64,000 nt of DNA from IMG/VR virus record IMGVR_UViG_3300010885_055964, positions 62,001 through 126,000 of that record; one strand, written 5' to 3'. Numbering within the stretch: position 1 is the stretch's first letter; every line of letters begins with the position of its first letter. The stretch is from a virus. The position numbers and the translations under genes were made by a program. Positions 16,910-25,570 of this stretch are shown here, one piece after another. Under the pieces are notes generated by a model. That model had not been told where the DNA came from and made no database searches. It saw nothing but the letters and a program-made list of their open reading frames with translations.

Positions 16910-17219
16910 TAAGACGCAACTGCCGCCATTAGCCTATCATAGACCAAGGTCACTATACAGTCCTGTATATGGTGATTTAGTGGTGTGGTCTAAGTGGTTT
17001 ACCACCTGGTACGGTGTAGTAATAAACTATGACGCCAAAAGCAGTAAGATGGAAGTCATATTTGAGGGATTGCCCATACTATTGTTCACTATGAACGAAC
17101 AAGCACAGTCTGAGAACATTTTTACTCTGGATTATTTGGAGCTTAAGAATGCGAAGAACGGCAAGTACGCTATCTTACAACGAGATCCCACGACCAGAGA
17201 GCCCATCTGGTATATCTAG
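16845..17219 (+). CDS. hypothetical beta-rich protein
   Basis: 124 residues. The first 30 or so residues are low-complexity Ser/Thr-rich and overlap the previous gene. The rest, SPVYGDLVVWSKWFTTWYGVV and onward, looks like an SH3-like barrel. The start is uncertain because no strong ribosome site precedes ATG 16845. Function unknown. Confidence 0.55.
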   Translation: MMAINTGTRSSPTSSPGLTSNDKTQLPPLAYHRPRSLYSPVYGDLVVWSKWFTTWYGVVINYDAKSSKMEVIFEGLPILLFTMNEQAQSENIFTLDYLELKNAKNGKYAILQRDPTTREPIWYI

Positions 17220-17799
17220 GAGCACTCTGCCAAAAGTACTACCATACACCATATTAGAACCACTAGCCGTTGATGGACCATTAAAGAATATATTTTGTTA
17301 TATTATAAAGTATTATGGTGAAGAAGGATTATCTGTCCTTATTTATAGGCAAAAATCAAAAGATCAAGTGGTGACCATATTTGGTGACTGGCACGGAAAT
17401 AGCATTGACATTACACAAGGAGAAAGTTCAGACACTAAGCTGTGTTCATCCTTCATACAATCAGACTTGGTAAATGTGTTAGACATGATGCGTGTTATAA
17501 ATATAGACCAGGCACAATACTTTTTTGGTGTTGATCAGCATGGATTAGTGCTGTGCGACGTACAGATATCGATTAATAAGATGGTTGGCCCTGGCATGGT
17601 AAAGGATGTATTTGGTAAGATATTGAGAACACAGGATGTGATTAAGACAGAGATATTAGATGACAGGGCCATGGAAGCTATTATCAAAGGTAACGGATCT
17701 TATGAAGGAGATTTAATAATCAAACCTTCAAGATTTCGATTAAATCATAAAATGGAAGATCAGTCTTATCAACCATTGTACGCTAAGGTAATCAGATAA
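17149..17799 (+). CDS. hypothetical protein
   Basis: 216 residues. ATG 17149 lies inside the end of the previous gene but has GGAG seven bases upstream, so the 71-base overlap is credible. The body is mixed alpha/beta with no clear motif. It ends exactly at the start of the large glycosyltransferase gene (TAATG), suggesting they are expressed together. Confidence 0.55.
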   Translation: MRRTASTLSYNEIPRPESPSGISRSTLPKVLPYTILEPLAVDGPLKNIFCYIIKYYGEEGLSVLIYRQKSKDQVVTIFGDWHGNSIDITQGESSDTKLCSSFIQSDLVNVLDMMRVINIDQAQYFFGVDQHGLVLCDVQISINKMVGPGMVKDVFGKILRTQDVIKTEILDDRAMEAIIKGNGSYEGDLIIKPSRFRLNHKMEDQSYQPLYAKVIR

Positions 17800-19790
17800 T
17801 GCCTTATTATATAAATCCTAATCCATATATAGTGCCTCTAGTAGGGGCTGATGGGTTAGTAATAAGAATAAGACCACATTCTAAGATAGAATTACCTGCT
17901 TATTTTGACCGATATGTCAGTCGCGGATTAATAAGGGCAGTAGGTTCGGGAGAATTGAATATAGAAGCTAAGATACAACCAAAGTTGGCTGAGCTGAAGA
18001 GAATAGCAAGAACTGGTACTAATAAACCCATCGTCGACGCTGGACAGAATAAACATACTGAGATATTGGGGATAGACAAGTCAAAGCTCAAAGATCGACG
18101 CACACTGAGAAGCCAGAAGAATACAGTAAAACAGAGTAAGCCAAATAAAACCAGAAAGCCTACTGAGCACCAGAAGCGTACACCTGAGATAATCGATCGT
18201 TCTACATCTGATATAGAAAAAATAGTCGGTATAGCTGTCAATAAGAAAGCCCATATATCGATGTCTTCATATTTAAATGGAGAACGAGTTCCATTGAGTA
18301 ATAATATCGGAGTAGGAATACTATCTTATCAACGGTATAAGAGCCTTAAGAGATTAGTAACATCTATACGTCGGCACACTAATATATATAAAACAACCGT
18401 GTTTATTAGTGATGATGGTAGCACAGACCCAGAATTGGTCGAATACCTAAACGAATTAGATGCGTCCGGTGATTTTACGATTATTAGAAGCACACACAGG
18501 CTGGGTGTGGCTGGTAATAGTAACCGACTGCTCAGGTGTTTAAGCAGATTTAAATATGGCATATTGTTAAATGATGATGTAGAAGTTTTAGATGAAGGAT
18601 GGGAATACTTTTATACGCGCGCTTTAGAACAAACAGGAATGCATCATTTGATGCTCAGGCAGAATGGCATATATGGTGCTAAACAAGGAGTGCCGGTTAA
18701 CGCTAGCGGGATCATACTGAATAAGGTCGACGATAAACCACAAGGAGCTGTGTTAGTCTTCACCCACAAGATGCTGAACAGTTGTGGTTATTTCAATGAG
18801 CAATATGGTTTATATGGAATGGAACATGTCGATTGGTCCGCGAAAGCACACGAGTTCGGCTTACAGCAAAGAGGCTTTTATGATGTGATGGGCTCAGACA
18901 GATACATGATGCTGCATGATGAAAGATCAGCGGTGAGTGATAGAGAAGCGTCACTTGCCAAGGCAAAAGCCATCTTTAAGGACAGAGAGCCTAGACAGAA
19001 GGTGCCTCCTAGTGCAGTATCAGCCGTAGATGAAATAACATATATTATACCTTTTAGAGACCATGAGAGAACAGGTGCTATCAAAACAGTATTAAATAAT
19101 ATTAGGGCACAGCGGTTTCCTGTGATACATATAATCATATCTGAACAGGATGTGGTTTCCCGTATAGACGTCCAAGCGTATGAACCGGTATCTTATGTAA
19201 TGGCCAGCAAAGACGAACAGCTTTTTAATAAGTCATATGCTTTTAACCAAGCAGTGGTTGTAGCCACCAGTGATAAATTGATATTACATGATGCTGACAT
19301 GATGACATTCGGAGATTATGCTAGGAAAATATGGCAAATATTAGAACATGCTGACGCATGTCATATTGGCTCTAGAGTATTGTATACAGATAAACAATCA
19401 TGTGAACAAATCAATATCACTGGAGAAATGGGAGAGTCGACGATATGTGAACGAGTGGTCGGTTATTATGAGGGTGGCTCGTTAGCATGCACAAAGAGAG
19501 CATATTGGCGTTGTGGTGCTTTTAATGAAGATTTCTATGGATATGGATGCGAAGACTGTGACTTTTACAAACGCTTGTCTGAGTCATCCAATTGGTGTGG
19601 AGATCGTGACTATGATCTGATTCACTTATGGCACTCTCGAGTAGAAGGATGGAATGACCATCACGATATTAATAAAGAGCTAGAATCATATCTGAAAAAA
19701 TTATCAGTAAGCCAAAGAATAAACAAACAAATAACCCAGCTTAAACAAAATGGGTATGGACAGACTTTAAGAGAGATGGGCATATCGTGA
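17799..19790 (+). CDS. bifunctional glycosyltransferase with two GT-A domains
   Basis: 663 residues. An N-terminal region (about 1-165) is a small beta domain (NPYIVPLVGADGLVIRIRP) plus a basic linker. Domain 1 is a GT2 fold: VGILSYQRYKSLKRLVTS, FISDDGS and the DxD-like LLNDDVEVLD. Domain 2 starts near 405 (YIIPFRDHERTGAIKTVL), has LILHDADMM, and ends with FYGYGCEDCDFYKRL, the acceptor/nucleotide motif of galactosyltransferase-type C-terminal domains. It probably builds an alternating or branched sugar chain from nucleotide sugars in the cytoplasm. It overlaps the next glycosyltransferase gene (GTGA). Confidence 0.8.
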   Translation: MPYYINPNPYIVPLVGADGLVIRIRPHSKIELPAYFDRYVSRGLIRAVGSGELNIEAKIQPKLAELKRIARTGTNKPIVDAGQNKHTEILGIDKSKLKDRRTLRSQKNTVKQSKPNKTRKPTEHQKRTPEIIDRSTSDIEKIVGIAVNKKAHISMSSYLNGERVPLSNNIGVGILSYQRYKSLKRLVTSIRRHTNIYKTTVFISDDGSTDPELVEYLNELDASGDFTIIRSTHRLGVAGNSNRLLRCLSRFKYGILLNDDVEVLDEGWEYFYTRALEQTGMHHLMLRQNGIYGAKQGVPVNASGIILNKVDDKPQGAVLVFTHKMLNSCGYFNEQYGLYGMEHVDWSAKAHEFGLQQRGFYDVMGSDRYMMLHDERSAVSDREASLAKAKAIFKDREPRQKVPPSAVSAVDEITYIIPFRDHERTGAIKTVLNNIRAQRFPVIHIIISEQDVVSRIDVQAYEPVSYVMASKDEQLFNKSYAFNQAVVVATSDKLILHDADMMTFGDYARKIWQILEHADACHIGSRVLYTDKQSCEQINITGEMGESTICERVVGYYEGGSLACTKRAYWRCGAFNEDFYGYGCEDCDFYKRLSESSNWCGDRDYDLIHLWHSRVEGWNDHHDINKELESYLKKLSVSQRINKQITQLKQNGYGQTLREMGIS

Positions 19791-20746
19791 ATATTTTATT
19801 ATGCCACCGACCGGATGGTGCTTTTGGATACATTTCTGATGGGTGGCAAAACGCTCTACACGATAAGGGCCATCAAGTAAGAAGATGGGATGGGCGAATA
19901 GAATCATGGCGTGAGTTTAAACCAAAAGTATATATTGGCTGTTCAGGCCATAAACAGCCTATACCAAAAGAACGAAATGATTGCAAAATAGCATTGCACG
20001 TCAACCCACATGGTCCTGTAGAAATAGAAGGAATAAACGAATCACTTGATAACGTACAATGGGTAGTAGAGCAGAAGCCCGATGTTGTGTTTGGCTACGG
20101 TCATGATGATGATGGCATAATGTGGAGTGGGTGGTCCGCTCAATATGGTATCGATTGGGTACCCATGCCTTGTGCAGCAGATCGAGTATTATTTAAAAAA
20201 GTTAAATCATATGATGATCGTGATTTGGATCTAGTTTATTTAGGTGGTAGGTGGAAATATAAAGCTAAAACTATAGATGCATATTTAATACCTGTGATTG
20301 AAGAACTAAAACTACAAAATCGGAAAATGGCTGTGAGGGGTTGGGGAGAATGGCCAGATAAAATATGCGGTGGCACACTAGCCAGCGATCAAGTTAATTC
20401 TTTTTTGAACAGTGGTAAAATAGCTCCTTGTATATCTGAGCAGCACACCCACCAATACGGGATCGATATACCAGAGAGAGCTTTTAAGGTGGCTCTTTGT
20501 GGTGCGTTAGTGATACACGATTCTGTATTACACCTGAGGCGTATGATACCATCAGCATTAGTAGCTGCAAATCCCCAACATTTTAGAGATTTATGTTTGC
20601 ATTATATAAATAATGACGCAGAGAGAGTCGAAATAGCTCGTAAGCAACATGATGAGGTGCTGGCTAATCATACATATCATCACCGTATGGCTGGTTTGTT
20701 AAAGTTGCTTGGGTTTGAGGACCAGGCTAAGCAAATGTTGGTGTAA
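19787..20746 (+). CDS. glycosyltransferase, CgeB/GT-B-like
   Basis: 319 residues. The C-terminal part IPERAFKVALCGALVIHD followed by HTYHHRMAGLLKLLG matches the end of CgeB-like 'glycosyl transferases group 1' proteins, where the E and the CG segment contact the sugar nucleotide. The N-terminus is a Rossmann-like half (MNILLCHRPDG). It starts with GTG at the end of the bifunctional enzyme and is followed by a sulfotransferase, fitting an operon for making a sulfated glycan. Confidence 0.65.
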   Translation: MNILLCHRPDGAFGYISDGWQNALHDKGHQVRRWDGRIESWREFKPKVYIGCSGHKQPIPKERNDCKIALHVNPHGPVEIEGINESLDNVQWVVEQKPDVVFGYGHDDDGIMWSGWSAQYGIDWVPMPCAADRVLFKKVKSYDDRDLDLVYLGGRWKYKAKTIDAYLIPVIEELKLQNRKMAVRGWGEWPDKICGGTLASDQVNSFLNSGKIAPCISEQHTHQYGIDIPERAFKVALCGALVIHDSVLHLRRMIPSALVAANPQHFRDLCLHYINNDAERVEIARKQHDEVLANHTYHHRMAGLLKLLGFEDQAKQMLV

Positions 20747-20747
20747 T

Positions 20748-21392
20748 TTGGCATTAGCTACTGACAAGTATCTGTTTTTACATATTCCAAAGACCGGGGG
20801 TGTATGGTTATCACAAATACTGAGAAAGATATCGGCACCAATAGAAGTCGGGCATCAACATTCTCATTTTCCGCAACTGTGTCAAATATATGAGCCAGAT
20901 TGGTTTATAAGTAAATTTATATTCACAATGGTCAGGCACCCTATTACTTGGTATCAGTCTAGGTGGGCTTTTAGAGTAAAGTACGGCTGGCATTCGAGTC
21001 ACCCATTAGACTACAATTGTGCCAGTAATGACTTTAATCAGTTTGTAATCAATGCTCTGGAATATAAACCTGATGGATGGTACACATACGAGATCGATCA
21101 ATTTATGTGTGGTGTACCAGGCGGAATCAGGCATGTGATTAAACTAGAAGATGGTCTAAATGGAGTGATTGAAGCCATCAATCAAATAGGCCTGCAATAT
21201 GATATAAATGTTATAAAATCTATACCTAGGGTTAACGATTCAGATATGGGTGGGCGAACATCAAAATATTGGGCTAAATACCGACCGGATGTGTATAAAC
21301 GAGTGATCAACGTAGAGAGACGAGTCATCGACCGATATTATTCTGGGCATAAAATCAATCCCAGCGACCATGTAGGTCCACGACCTTGGTAA
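20748..21392 (+). CDS. sulfotransferase family protein
   Basis: 214 residues from TTG 20748 right after the upstream stop; a further TTG at 20709 would add residues overlapping the neighbour. YLFLHIPKTGGVWLSQIL is the classic 5'-phosphosulfate loop (HIPKTGG) of Golgi-type carbohydrate sulfotransferases. TMVRHPITWYQSRWAF is the 3'-phosphate motif (RHP...S). It would transfer sulfate from PAPS to a sugar. Its 3' end overlaps by 38 bases the end of a convergent glycosyltransferase gene. Confidence 0.8.
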   Translation: MALATDKYLFLHIPKTGGVWLSQILRKISAPIEVGHQHSHFPQLCQIYEPDWFISKFIFTMVRHPITWYQSRWAFRVKYGWHSSHPLDYNCASNDFNQFVINALEYKPDGWYTYEIDQFMCGVPGGIRHVIKLEDGLNGVIEAINQIGLQYDINVIKSIPRVNDSDMGGRTSKYWAKYRPDVYKRVINVERRVIDRYYSGHKINPSDHVGPRPW

Positions 21393-22104
21393 CATTACGT
21401 TCTTTCCACTGAATATATTCTAGATCACTATCATTATTGAGATGGGTGACCAATAAGTTACTGTTAATACCTATGAAAGCCTTGCGTCGGTGAGCTGATA
21501 GACAAAGATTACCATCATCAGCCCCATATAATTGTTGGTCATAAAAGAGGCCGACTGACTCGAAAAACTGGGTATCAATGATTAATAGAGGGCCTGCTGT
21601 ATGTCTGTTGTAGTAAAGCCCAGGATAAAAGTCGGGTGAAGCTTCCAGTATGCGAGCATCGTGCATGATTAATTGATGCTCAAGCTGATATTGCCATGTT
21701 TGATGAGGGAGATTACATATCGCTGGTGCTATTAATCCGACCTTAGTGCATCTTTTGACGTAATAGAATGATCGTTGAAGTTCTATAAGCCATTCTGCTG
21801 GTACTACTATATCCGAGTCTATAGATATGAAGTGCTGTAGAGTATTGTGCCGCATAATAGTATTATACCATTTATTCACTGCGGCTCCTTTTCCGATATT
21901 GTAATCATTAGCATATATAGTGATATTTGGGTGTTTACTATATTGATATAGGTATGAATCAATATGACCTGCAGAATTGTCGATTATAGATAGATGGTAT
22001 GGGCACTCTGTATTATTGAGAATCGAATCGACGCAATTAGTGAAGTCATTGGGCCTATGATATGCCACCATTATGATTTGTGTAGGTTGGATATCTAAGA
22101 GCAT
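21355..22104 (-). CDS. glycosyltransferase family 2 (reverse strand)
   Basis: 249 residues. TQIIMVAYHRPNDFTNCVDS begins a GT-A fold; HFISIDSDIVVP supplies the DxD metal motif; YNIGKGAAVNKW is a typical GT2 nucleotide-binding segment. LYGADDGNLCLSAHR near the C-terminus corresponds to the ED acceptor motif. It lies on the opposite strand to the rest of the glycan genes and is convergent with the sulfotransferase, so it may have been added separately. Confidence 0.8.
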   Translation of the reverse strand: MLLDIQPTQIIMVAYHRPNDFTNCVDSILNNTECPYHLSIIDNSAGHIDSYLYQYSKHPNITIYANDYNIGKGAAVNKWYNTIMRHNTLQHFISIDSDIVVPAEWLIELQRSFYYVKRCTKVGLIAPAICNLPHQTWQYQLEHQLIMHDARILEASPDFYPGLYYNRHTAGPLLIIDTQFFESVGLFYDQQLYGADDGNLCLSAHRRKAFIGINSNLLVTHLNNDSDLEYIQWKERNVTKVVDLHGRWD

Positions 22105-22134
22105 AATCTATTTATCGAGTGATGTATGTATACA

Positions 22135-22165
22135 ACAAAAGGGTGCTTTTGTCGCACCCTTTTGT
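22135..22165 (-). terminator. hairpin terminator between two reverse-strand genes
   Basis: ACAAAAGGGTGC / GCACCCTTTTGT forms a 12-base perfect stem with a 7-base loop. On the reverse strand it follows the stop of the gene at 22191-22418 and precedes the glycosyltransferase gene, so it most likely ends the small gene's transcript. The T-rich 3' arm supports termination. Confidence 0.75.
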
Positions 22166-22190
22166 ATGTTAAGAACGGTATTAGTAAATA

Positions 22191-22418
22191 TCAGCGAGAG
22201 ACGAATGTGATCAGTTTAAGCTTGCTTAACTGTTGGAGCTGAGCCTCGTCAAGACGTACAGTCTCGAGAGACAACTGAGCACCAGGAGTAACGAAGGTCT
22301 GATTGGTTACCTCTGGTTTAAGATCGGAATTAACATTAACGCTAGCATATCCGATAGAATTGACTAAGATCGGAATGCTTTGATTAGAGATGTTGGTGAT
22401 TGTCGTGATATTGGCCAT
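22191..22418 (-). CDS. small protein, possible virion component
   Basis: 75 residues from ATG 22418, preceded by GGAGG at five bases; the longer reading from TTG 22430 would start inside this ribosome site. Its pattern (TNISNQSIPI, a PGAQLSL turn, QLQQLSKLKLI) resembles the 87-residue protein encoded at 43094, just before the tail sheath gene, suggesting a related small structural protein. The strong ribosome site and private terminator suggest high, independent expression. Confidence 0.65.
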   Translation of the reverse strand: MANITTITNISNQSIPILVNSIGYASVNVNSDLKPEVTNQTFVTPGAQLSLETVRLDEAQLQQLSKLKLITFVSR

Positions 22419-22461
22419 AATTACCTCCAAGGTTAAAGCAGGTTTACTTTAAATTTGATCA

Positions 22462-23328
22462 ATGCCCGATTTCTCTATTATTAGCTGCATATCACAGCCA
22501 GACGTTTTTGACAGGTGCCTTTTAAGATCTATATATGCTGCAAGAAAAGAATATGATATAGAAATAATTCCTATTTTTAACTATGAAAACAGATATTCAG
22601 CCAGTAACGCTTTGAATATAGGGGCGGACGTTGCCAGATCGGACAAGTTGATTTTCGTGCATCAAGATGTTAGATTATTATCCGATTGGTTTGATATATT
22701 ATATGACAACATTAACAAGATGCCTAAAGATTGGGCTGTACTAGGATCAGCAGGAATAGATCTGAGATATAATAGAGCTGACATAGGTAAGTGGGGAGGG
22801 GCGGCTAACCAATCCACTGTTGCAGTGGGATCAGTATGGTTCAGTGATGAAACAGTAGATCAGCCTCCTGAATGGGGTGGGACTAAGGAATTATCTCTAA
22901 CGCATTGTGTTGATGAATGTTTGATGGTAGTGAATAAGAGATCGGGTCTAAGGTTCGATACGATGTTCAACGGCTTTCATTTTTATGCAGTAGATTTATG
23001 CCTGCAGGCAAGATCAGCAGCATACCCAGTATATTGCGCACATCTGCCAATAGTACATTACGGGAAATATTCTGCGAGCATATCAGACGACAACAGGTAT
23101 TGGCCACAGTTACGTTATTTGCATCATAAATGGAAGATGAGATTCCCAGAATTGTTAGGTACACATATGCATTGGGCCGAAAATGAATTAACGAGCTATA
23201 TTCCTATGTCTATAGTTTCTGATGATCTACAAGAAGTACGAATAAAGGCCATGGGTTTAAGTCAGGTAGTGCTGGCTACCGATAAACAACACGGCATACT
23301 TAATGTAAAAGACAGGAGCAGACCATGA
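22462..23328 (+). CDS. glycosyltransferase-like protein (GT-A)
   Basis: 288 residues. SASNALNIGADVARSDKLIFVHQDVRLLSD is the region around the DxD-like motif (HQDV) of a family of GT2-related proteins. FYAVDLCLQAR is the later acidic acceptor motif, with a His-rich end (CAHLPIVHYGKYS). It is divergent from the small reverse-strand gene, with about 40 bases between them, and overlaps the next gene (ATGA). The sugar is unknown. Confidence 0.65.
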   Translation: MPDFSIISCISQPDVFDRCLLRSIYAARKEYDIEIIPIFNYENRYSASNALNIGADVARSDKLIFVHQDVRLLSDWFDILYDNINKMPKDWAVLGSAGIDLRYNRADIGKWGGAANQSTVAVGSVWFSDETVDQPPEWGGTKELSLTHCVDECLMVVNKRSGLRFDTMFNGFHFYAVDLCLQARSAAYPVYCAHLPIVHYGKYSASISDDNRYWPQLRYLHHKWKMRFPELLGTHMHWAENELTSYIPMSIVSDDLQEVRIKAMGLSQVVLATDKQHGILNVKDRSRP

Positions 23329-24230
23329 TACGAGCTATTGTATTGATGCATCCACAGTCAGCAGATTTGTTACCTAAGGACGTTTTTAAATCTAAGCTGG
23401 TTAAATCTATAGGAATATCATGTGGTGCTTCTAAAGTACCTGGTGCTGACTTATCAGAGGCGGCCGATTTCTTTCCGACTTATGCGTCATGGAATTCCGC
23501 TTTGTTTGAGACATCGATAATATTAACTGTATGGGAGCACGCAGACAATTTAATATCAAACGATCATGTGGCTTTTCTACATACTGATATACGCCCACAT
23601 TTCAAGGCGTCAGAGATATGGAGCAAAATCCATAAACAATTAGATGCAGAACCTGACTCTTCTTTGGCTTTAACAGCTCCGTTAGGATATCAAGGACTTT
23701 GGAATGATTGGTTGGTACGCGAGTCTGCTAAGCTAATACCAAAGAATGACCCATATAAGATACATTGTTTTGATAATGGGATCTTTGTGTGGGATATAAT
23801 CAAGAAATATGATCCAGATATTTATGAGTGGGCGTTTGATACACAACCGAACATGATATATAGCCACCAGTTCGCGTGTTCGAGGTCCACATTGAATTAT
23901 TTGGGCAATAAGTTGACTAGCGTGGTTAGTAAACTCAGGCTAACTGATGTGGGATTTTGGACTCCTCATGTGTTTGAAAGGCTGATAGCCCTATATCTAG
24001 CATATAAGGGGCGTCCAATATTAACAACAGCGTTTTGGCATTACCAATCATCTGGTGTGTATGGGCCAGGACACCATAATTTATATGGCCCCAGACCAAT
24101 TAGATATTATAAGGTCAAGTCTAATAGGACAGTTATAGGAGAGTCGCATGCATCAAAGTCAGAAAAGCTGCTTGAACAGACTCATACCAATCATCATCTA
24201 GATCCTCTATCGTTGATATCCCGATATTGA
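23325..24230 (+). CDS. probable glycosyltransferase-like protein
   Basis: 301 residues, translationally coupled to the previous glycosyltransferase gene. NDHVAFLHTDIRPH has the layout of a metal-binding 'HxD' or DxD-type segment. KIHCFDNGIFVWDII and FACSRSTLNYL follow as in DUF4422-type glycosyltransferases. The motifs are weaker than in its neighbours, so the call leans on context. Its last 100 bases overlap a convergent reverse-strand reading frame. Confidence 0.5.
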   Translation: MIRAIVLMHPQSADLLPKDVFKSKLVKSIGISCGASKVPGADLSEAADFFPTYASWNSALFETSIILTVWEHADNLISNDHVAFLHTDIRPHFKASEIWSKIHKQLDAEPDSSLALTAPLGYQGLWNDWLVRESAKLIPKNDPYKIHCFDNGIFVWDIIKKYDPDIYEWAFDTQPNMIYSHQFACSRSTLNYLGNKLTSVVSKLRLTDVGFWTPHVFERLIALYLAYKGRPILTTAFWHYQSSGVYGPGHHNLYGPRPIRYYKVKSNRTVIGESHASKSEKLLEQTHTNHHLDPLSLISRY

Positions 24231-24459
24231 TATTGAGAGGAATATTTGCAGTAATAGTCTTGCTTGGCCAATCAAGCACTACAGGGTCGATTCTAACATC
24301 CACTCCGAATGGTTGGGTAGGTAGATCTTTGCCTTTTTTCCTTTTAACCACGGCGTAAATATATGCATCAAAATGGACTATTTGTGGTGGTATTGCCTCA
24401 ATAAAAGGGCTGGTGAGCCTCTTAGTCACTTTGATAACAGAACATTTTGATTTTTTCAT
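24133..24459 (-). CDS. hypothetical reverse-strand protein
   Basis: 108 residues starting MKKSKCSVIKVTKRL from ATG 24459 (ATG 24492 possible). It fills a stretch without another gene (24231-24480). The sequence is beta-rich and balanced (VHFDAYIYAVVKRKKG, ITANIPLNINIGIS) with a helical end (DDDWYESVQAAF), so it looks coding. It overlaps the end of the forward glycosyltransferase-like gene by about 100 bases, which lowers confidence. Not recognised. Confidence 0.5.
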   Translation of the reverse strand: MKKSKCSVIKVTKRLTSPFIEAIPPQIVHFDAYIYAVVKRKKGKDLPTQPFGVDVRIDPVVLDWPSKTITANIPLNINIGISTIEDLDDDWYESVQAAFLTLMHATLL

Positions 24460-24480
24460 AACTGTATCTACTGGAGTGGC

Positions 24481-24876
24481 ATGATGGTACATCTGACTGA
24501 TCTAGCTGACGACGGTGGCGGAGAGGTCGACGTTCTTGAGCGGCACGCGGTAGAGGTCGACCTAGAATTGGCGAGAAGAGCAATAGTGTTACAAGCACAA
24601 ATCGATACTTTATCAGAAGAATTGGCTAGTGTGAAAGGAAAATTGAGGCTAGCAGCACTAGGACGAACAAAAGAGATATTGGTAGAAGGGGTTGGTAAGG
24701 TGCATATTAGTGCGCCGTTTGCCGGAAGTGAAAAAACGATCTTAGTGCTAAACGATGAGCGGATAAACACTGACCCAGACTTACGCCAGAGATTGCTAGA
24801 TGATGAAGTAATTATGCATCAGATTAAAAAGGTGTCTGCTAGTGTGGCTAGGGTAACTATCAAAACCAACATTTAA
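24481..24876 (+). CDS. hypothetical coiled-coil protein
   Basis: 131 residues. The first 60 are acidic then helical with a short coiled-coil (LQAQIDTLSEELASVKGKL). The second half, VEGVGKVHISAPFAGSEKT, is beta-rich. The first 100 bases are more GC-rich than the surroundings. An internal ATG at 24484 is an alternative start. Function unknown; the Gam-like layout (coiled coil plus small domain) is only a passing resemblance. Confidence 0.55.
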   Translation: MMVHLTDLADDGGGEVDVLERHAVEVDLELARRAIVLQAQIDTLSEELASVKGKLRLAALGRTKEILVEGVGKVHISAPFAGSEKTILVLNDERINTDPDLRQRLLDDEVIMHQIKKVSASVARVTIKTNI

Positions 24877-24928
24877 CGTATTTAATGAGCATTGGTGGAA
24901 GTATGGGTGCACTTAAATGAGCACCTAT

Positions 24929-25044
24929 CCGGTGTAGCTCAGCTGAAAAAGAGCTAATTCATGGGTATCACCTGTGAAGAGTAGTCCAGAGCGGCGGTCC
25001 TAAAACCGCAGGTCGCGGGTGCAAATCCTAGCCATCGGCCACCA
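24929..25044 (+). tRNA. degenerate tRNA-like sequence with an insertion, isotype unclear
   Basis: The ends pair as a tRNA acceptor (CCGGTG 24929-24934 with CATCGG 25033-25038) and CCA is encoded. A D-arm GCTC/GAGC, an anticodon-type hairpin GCGGT-CCTAAA-ACCGC and a T-like arm can be drawn. Departures: a 38-base segment (24950-24987) between two copies of AGAGC, a six-base anticodon loop, a mismatched T-stem and two extra C before ACCA. It may be a tRNA remnant or a tRNA needing unusual processing. The rest of the gap 24877-25092 shows nothing else. Confidence 0.45.
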
Positions 25045-25092
25045 ATATGTTAATTATGCTAAGAAGTTAATAGTAGGAATCAAGTGTTTGGC

Positions 25093-25458
25093 ATGAACCG
25101 TAGAAATTGGTTTCAGAGTTTAACAGGTTTGTTTGTAAGCGGTTCTGTTGTCAAACAACCTTCATCATCGCCATGCATCACGCCGGCTTACGCAGGTTTT
25201 GATGGCGTTTTGAGAATCGGTGGCAGCCACGGAGGATGGTATAAATTTATTTTGCGTCGAGGGTTGGTGGATAATCCTTTCCGTTACACGGGTATACGTC
25301 ATAATGAATTAGCTGTGTGGAAAAACCACGATGGCTCAGTATCCAAATTACTGTACCGTAATCGCGACGGCAAATTCTTTGACTTACAGTTCGTTCCTAT
25401 AGATGATGAAATTAAAAACCCAGGAAGTTCCTCTACCTCGCCTACTAGCGTGGCATAA
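25093..25458 (+). CDS. small protein with apparent twin-arginine leader
   Basis: 121 residues from ATG 25093 (a GTG at 25084 is in frame). It begins MNRRNWFQSLTGLFVSGS, with RR directly followed by a hydrophobic stretch, resembling a Tat-type signal peptide. The rest is a small beta-rich domain (GGSHGGWYKFILRRG, WKNHDGSVSKLLYRNRDGKFF). If exported, it would act outside the cytoplasm. Signals of this form are frequent in planctomycete proteins, which is a weak hint to the host. Not assigned to a family. Confidence 0.5.
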   Translation: MNRRNWFQSLTGLFVSGSVVKQPSSSPCITPAYAGFDGVLRIGGSHGGWYKFILRRGLVDNPFRYTGIRHNELAVWKNHDGSVSKLLYRNRDGKFFDLQFVPIDDEIKNPGSSSTSPTSVA

Positions 25459-25570
25459 ACATATTTTGAACAATATCTGGTTAGTATGTGTGTCGGTAAG
25501 GCTAATATTATAAATAATTGATATCATATTTAATAAAAAATATTATGAACATAATTACAGGAGAACCGCC

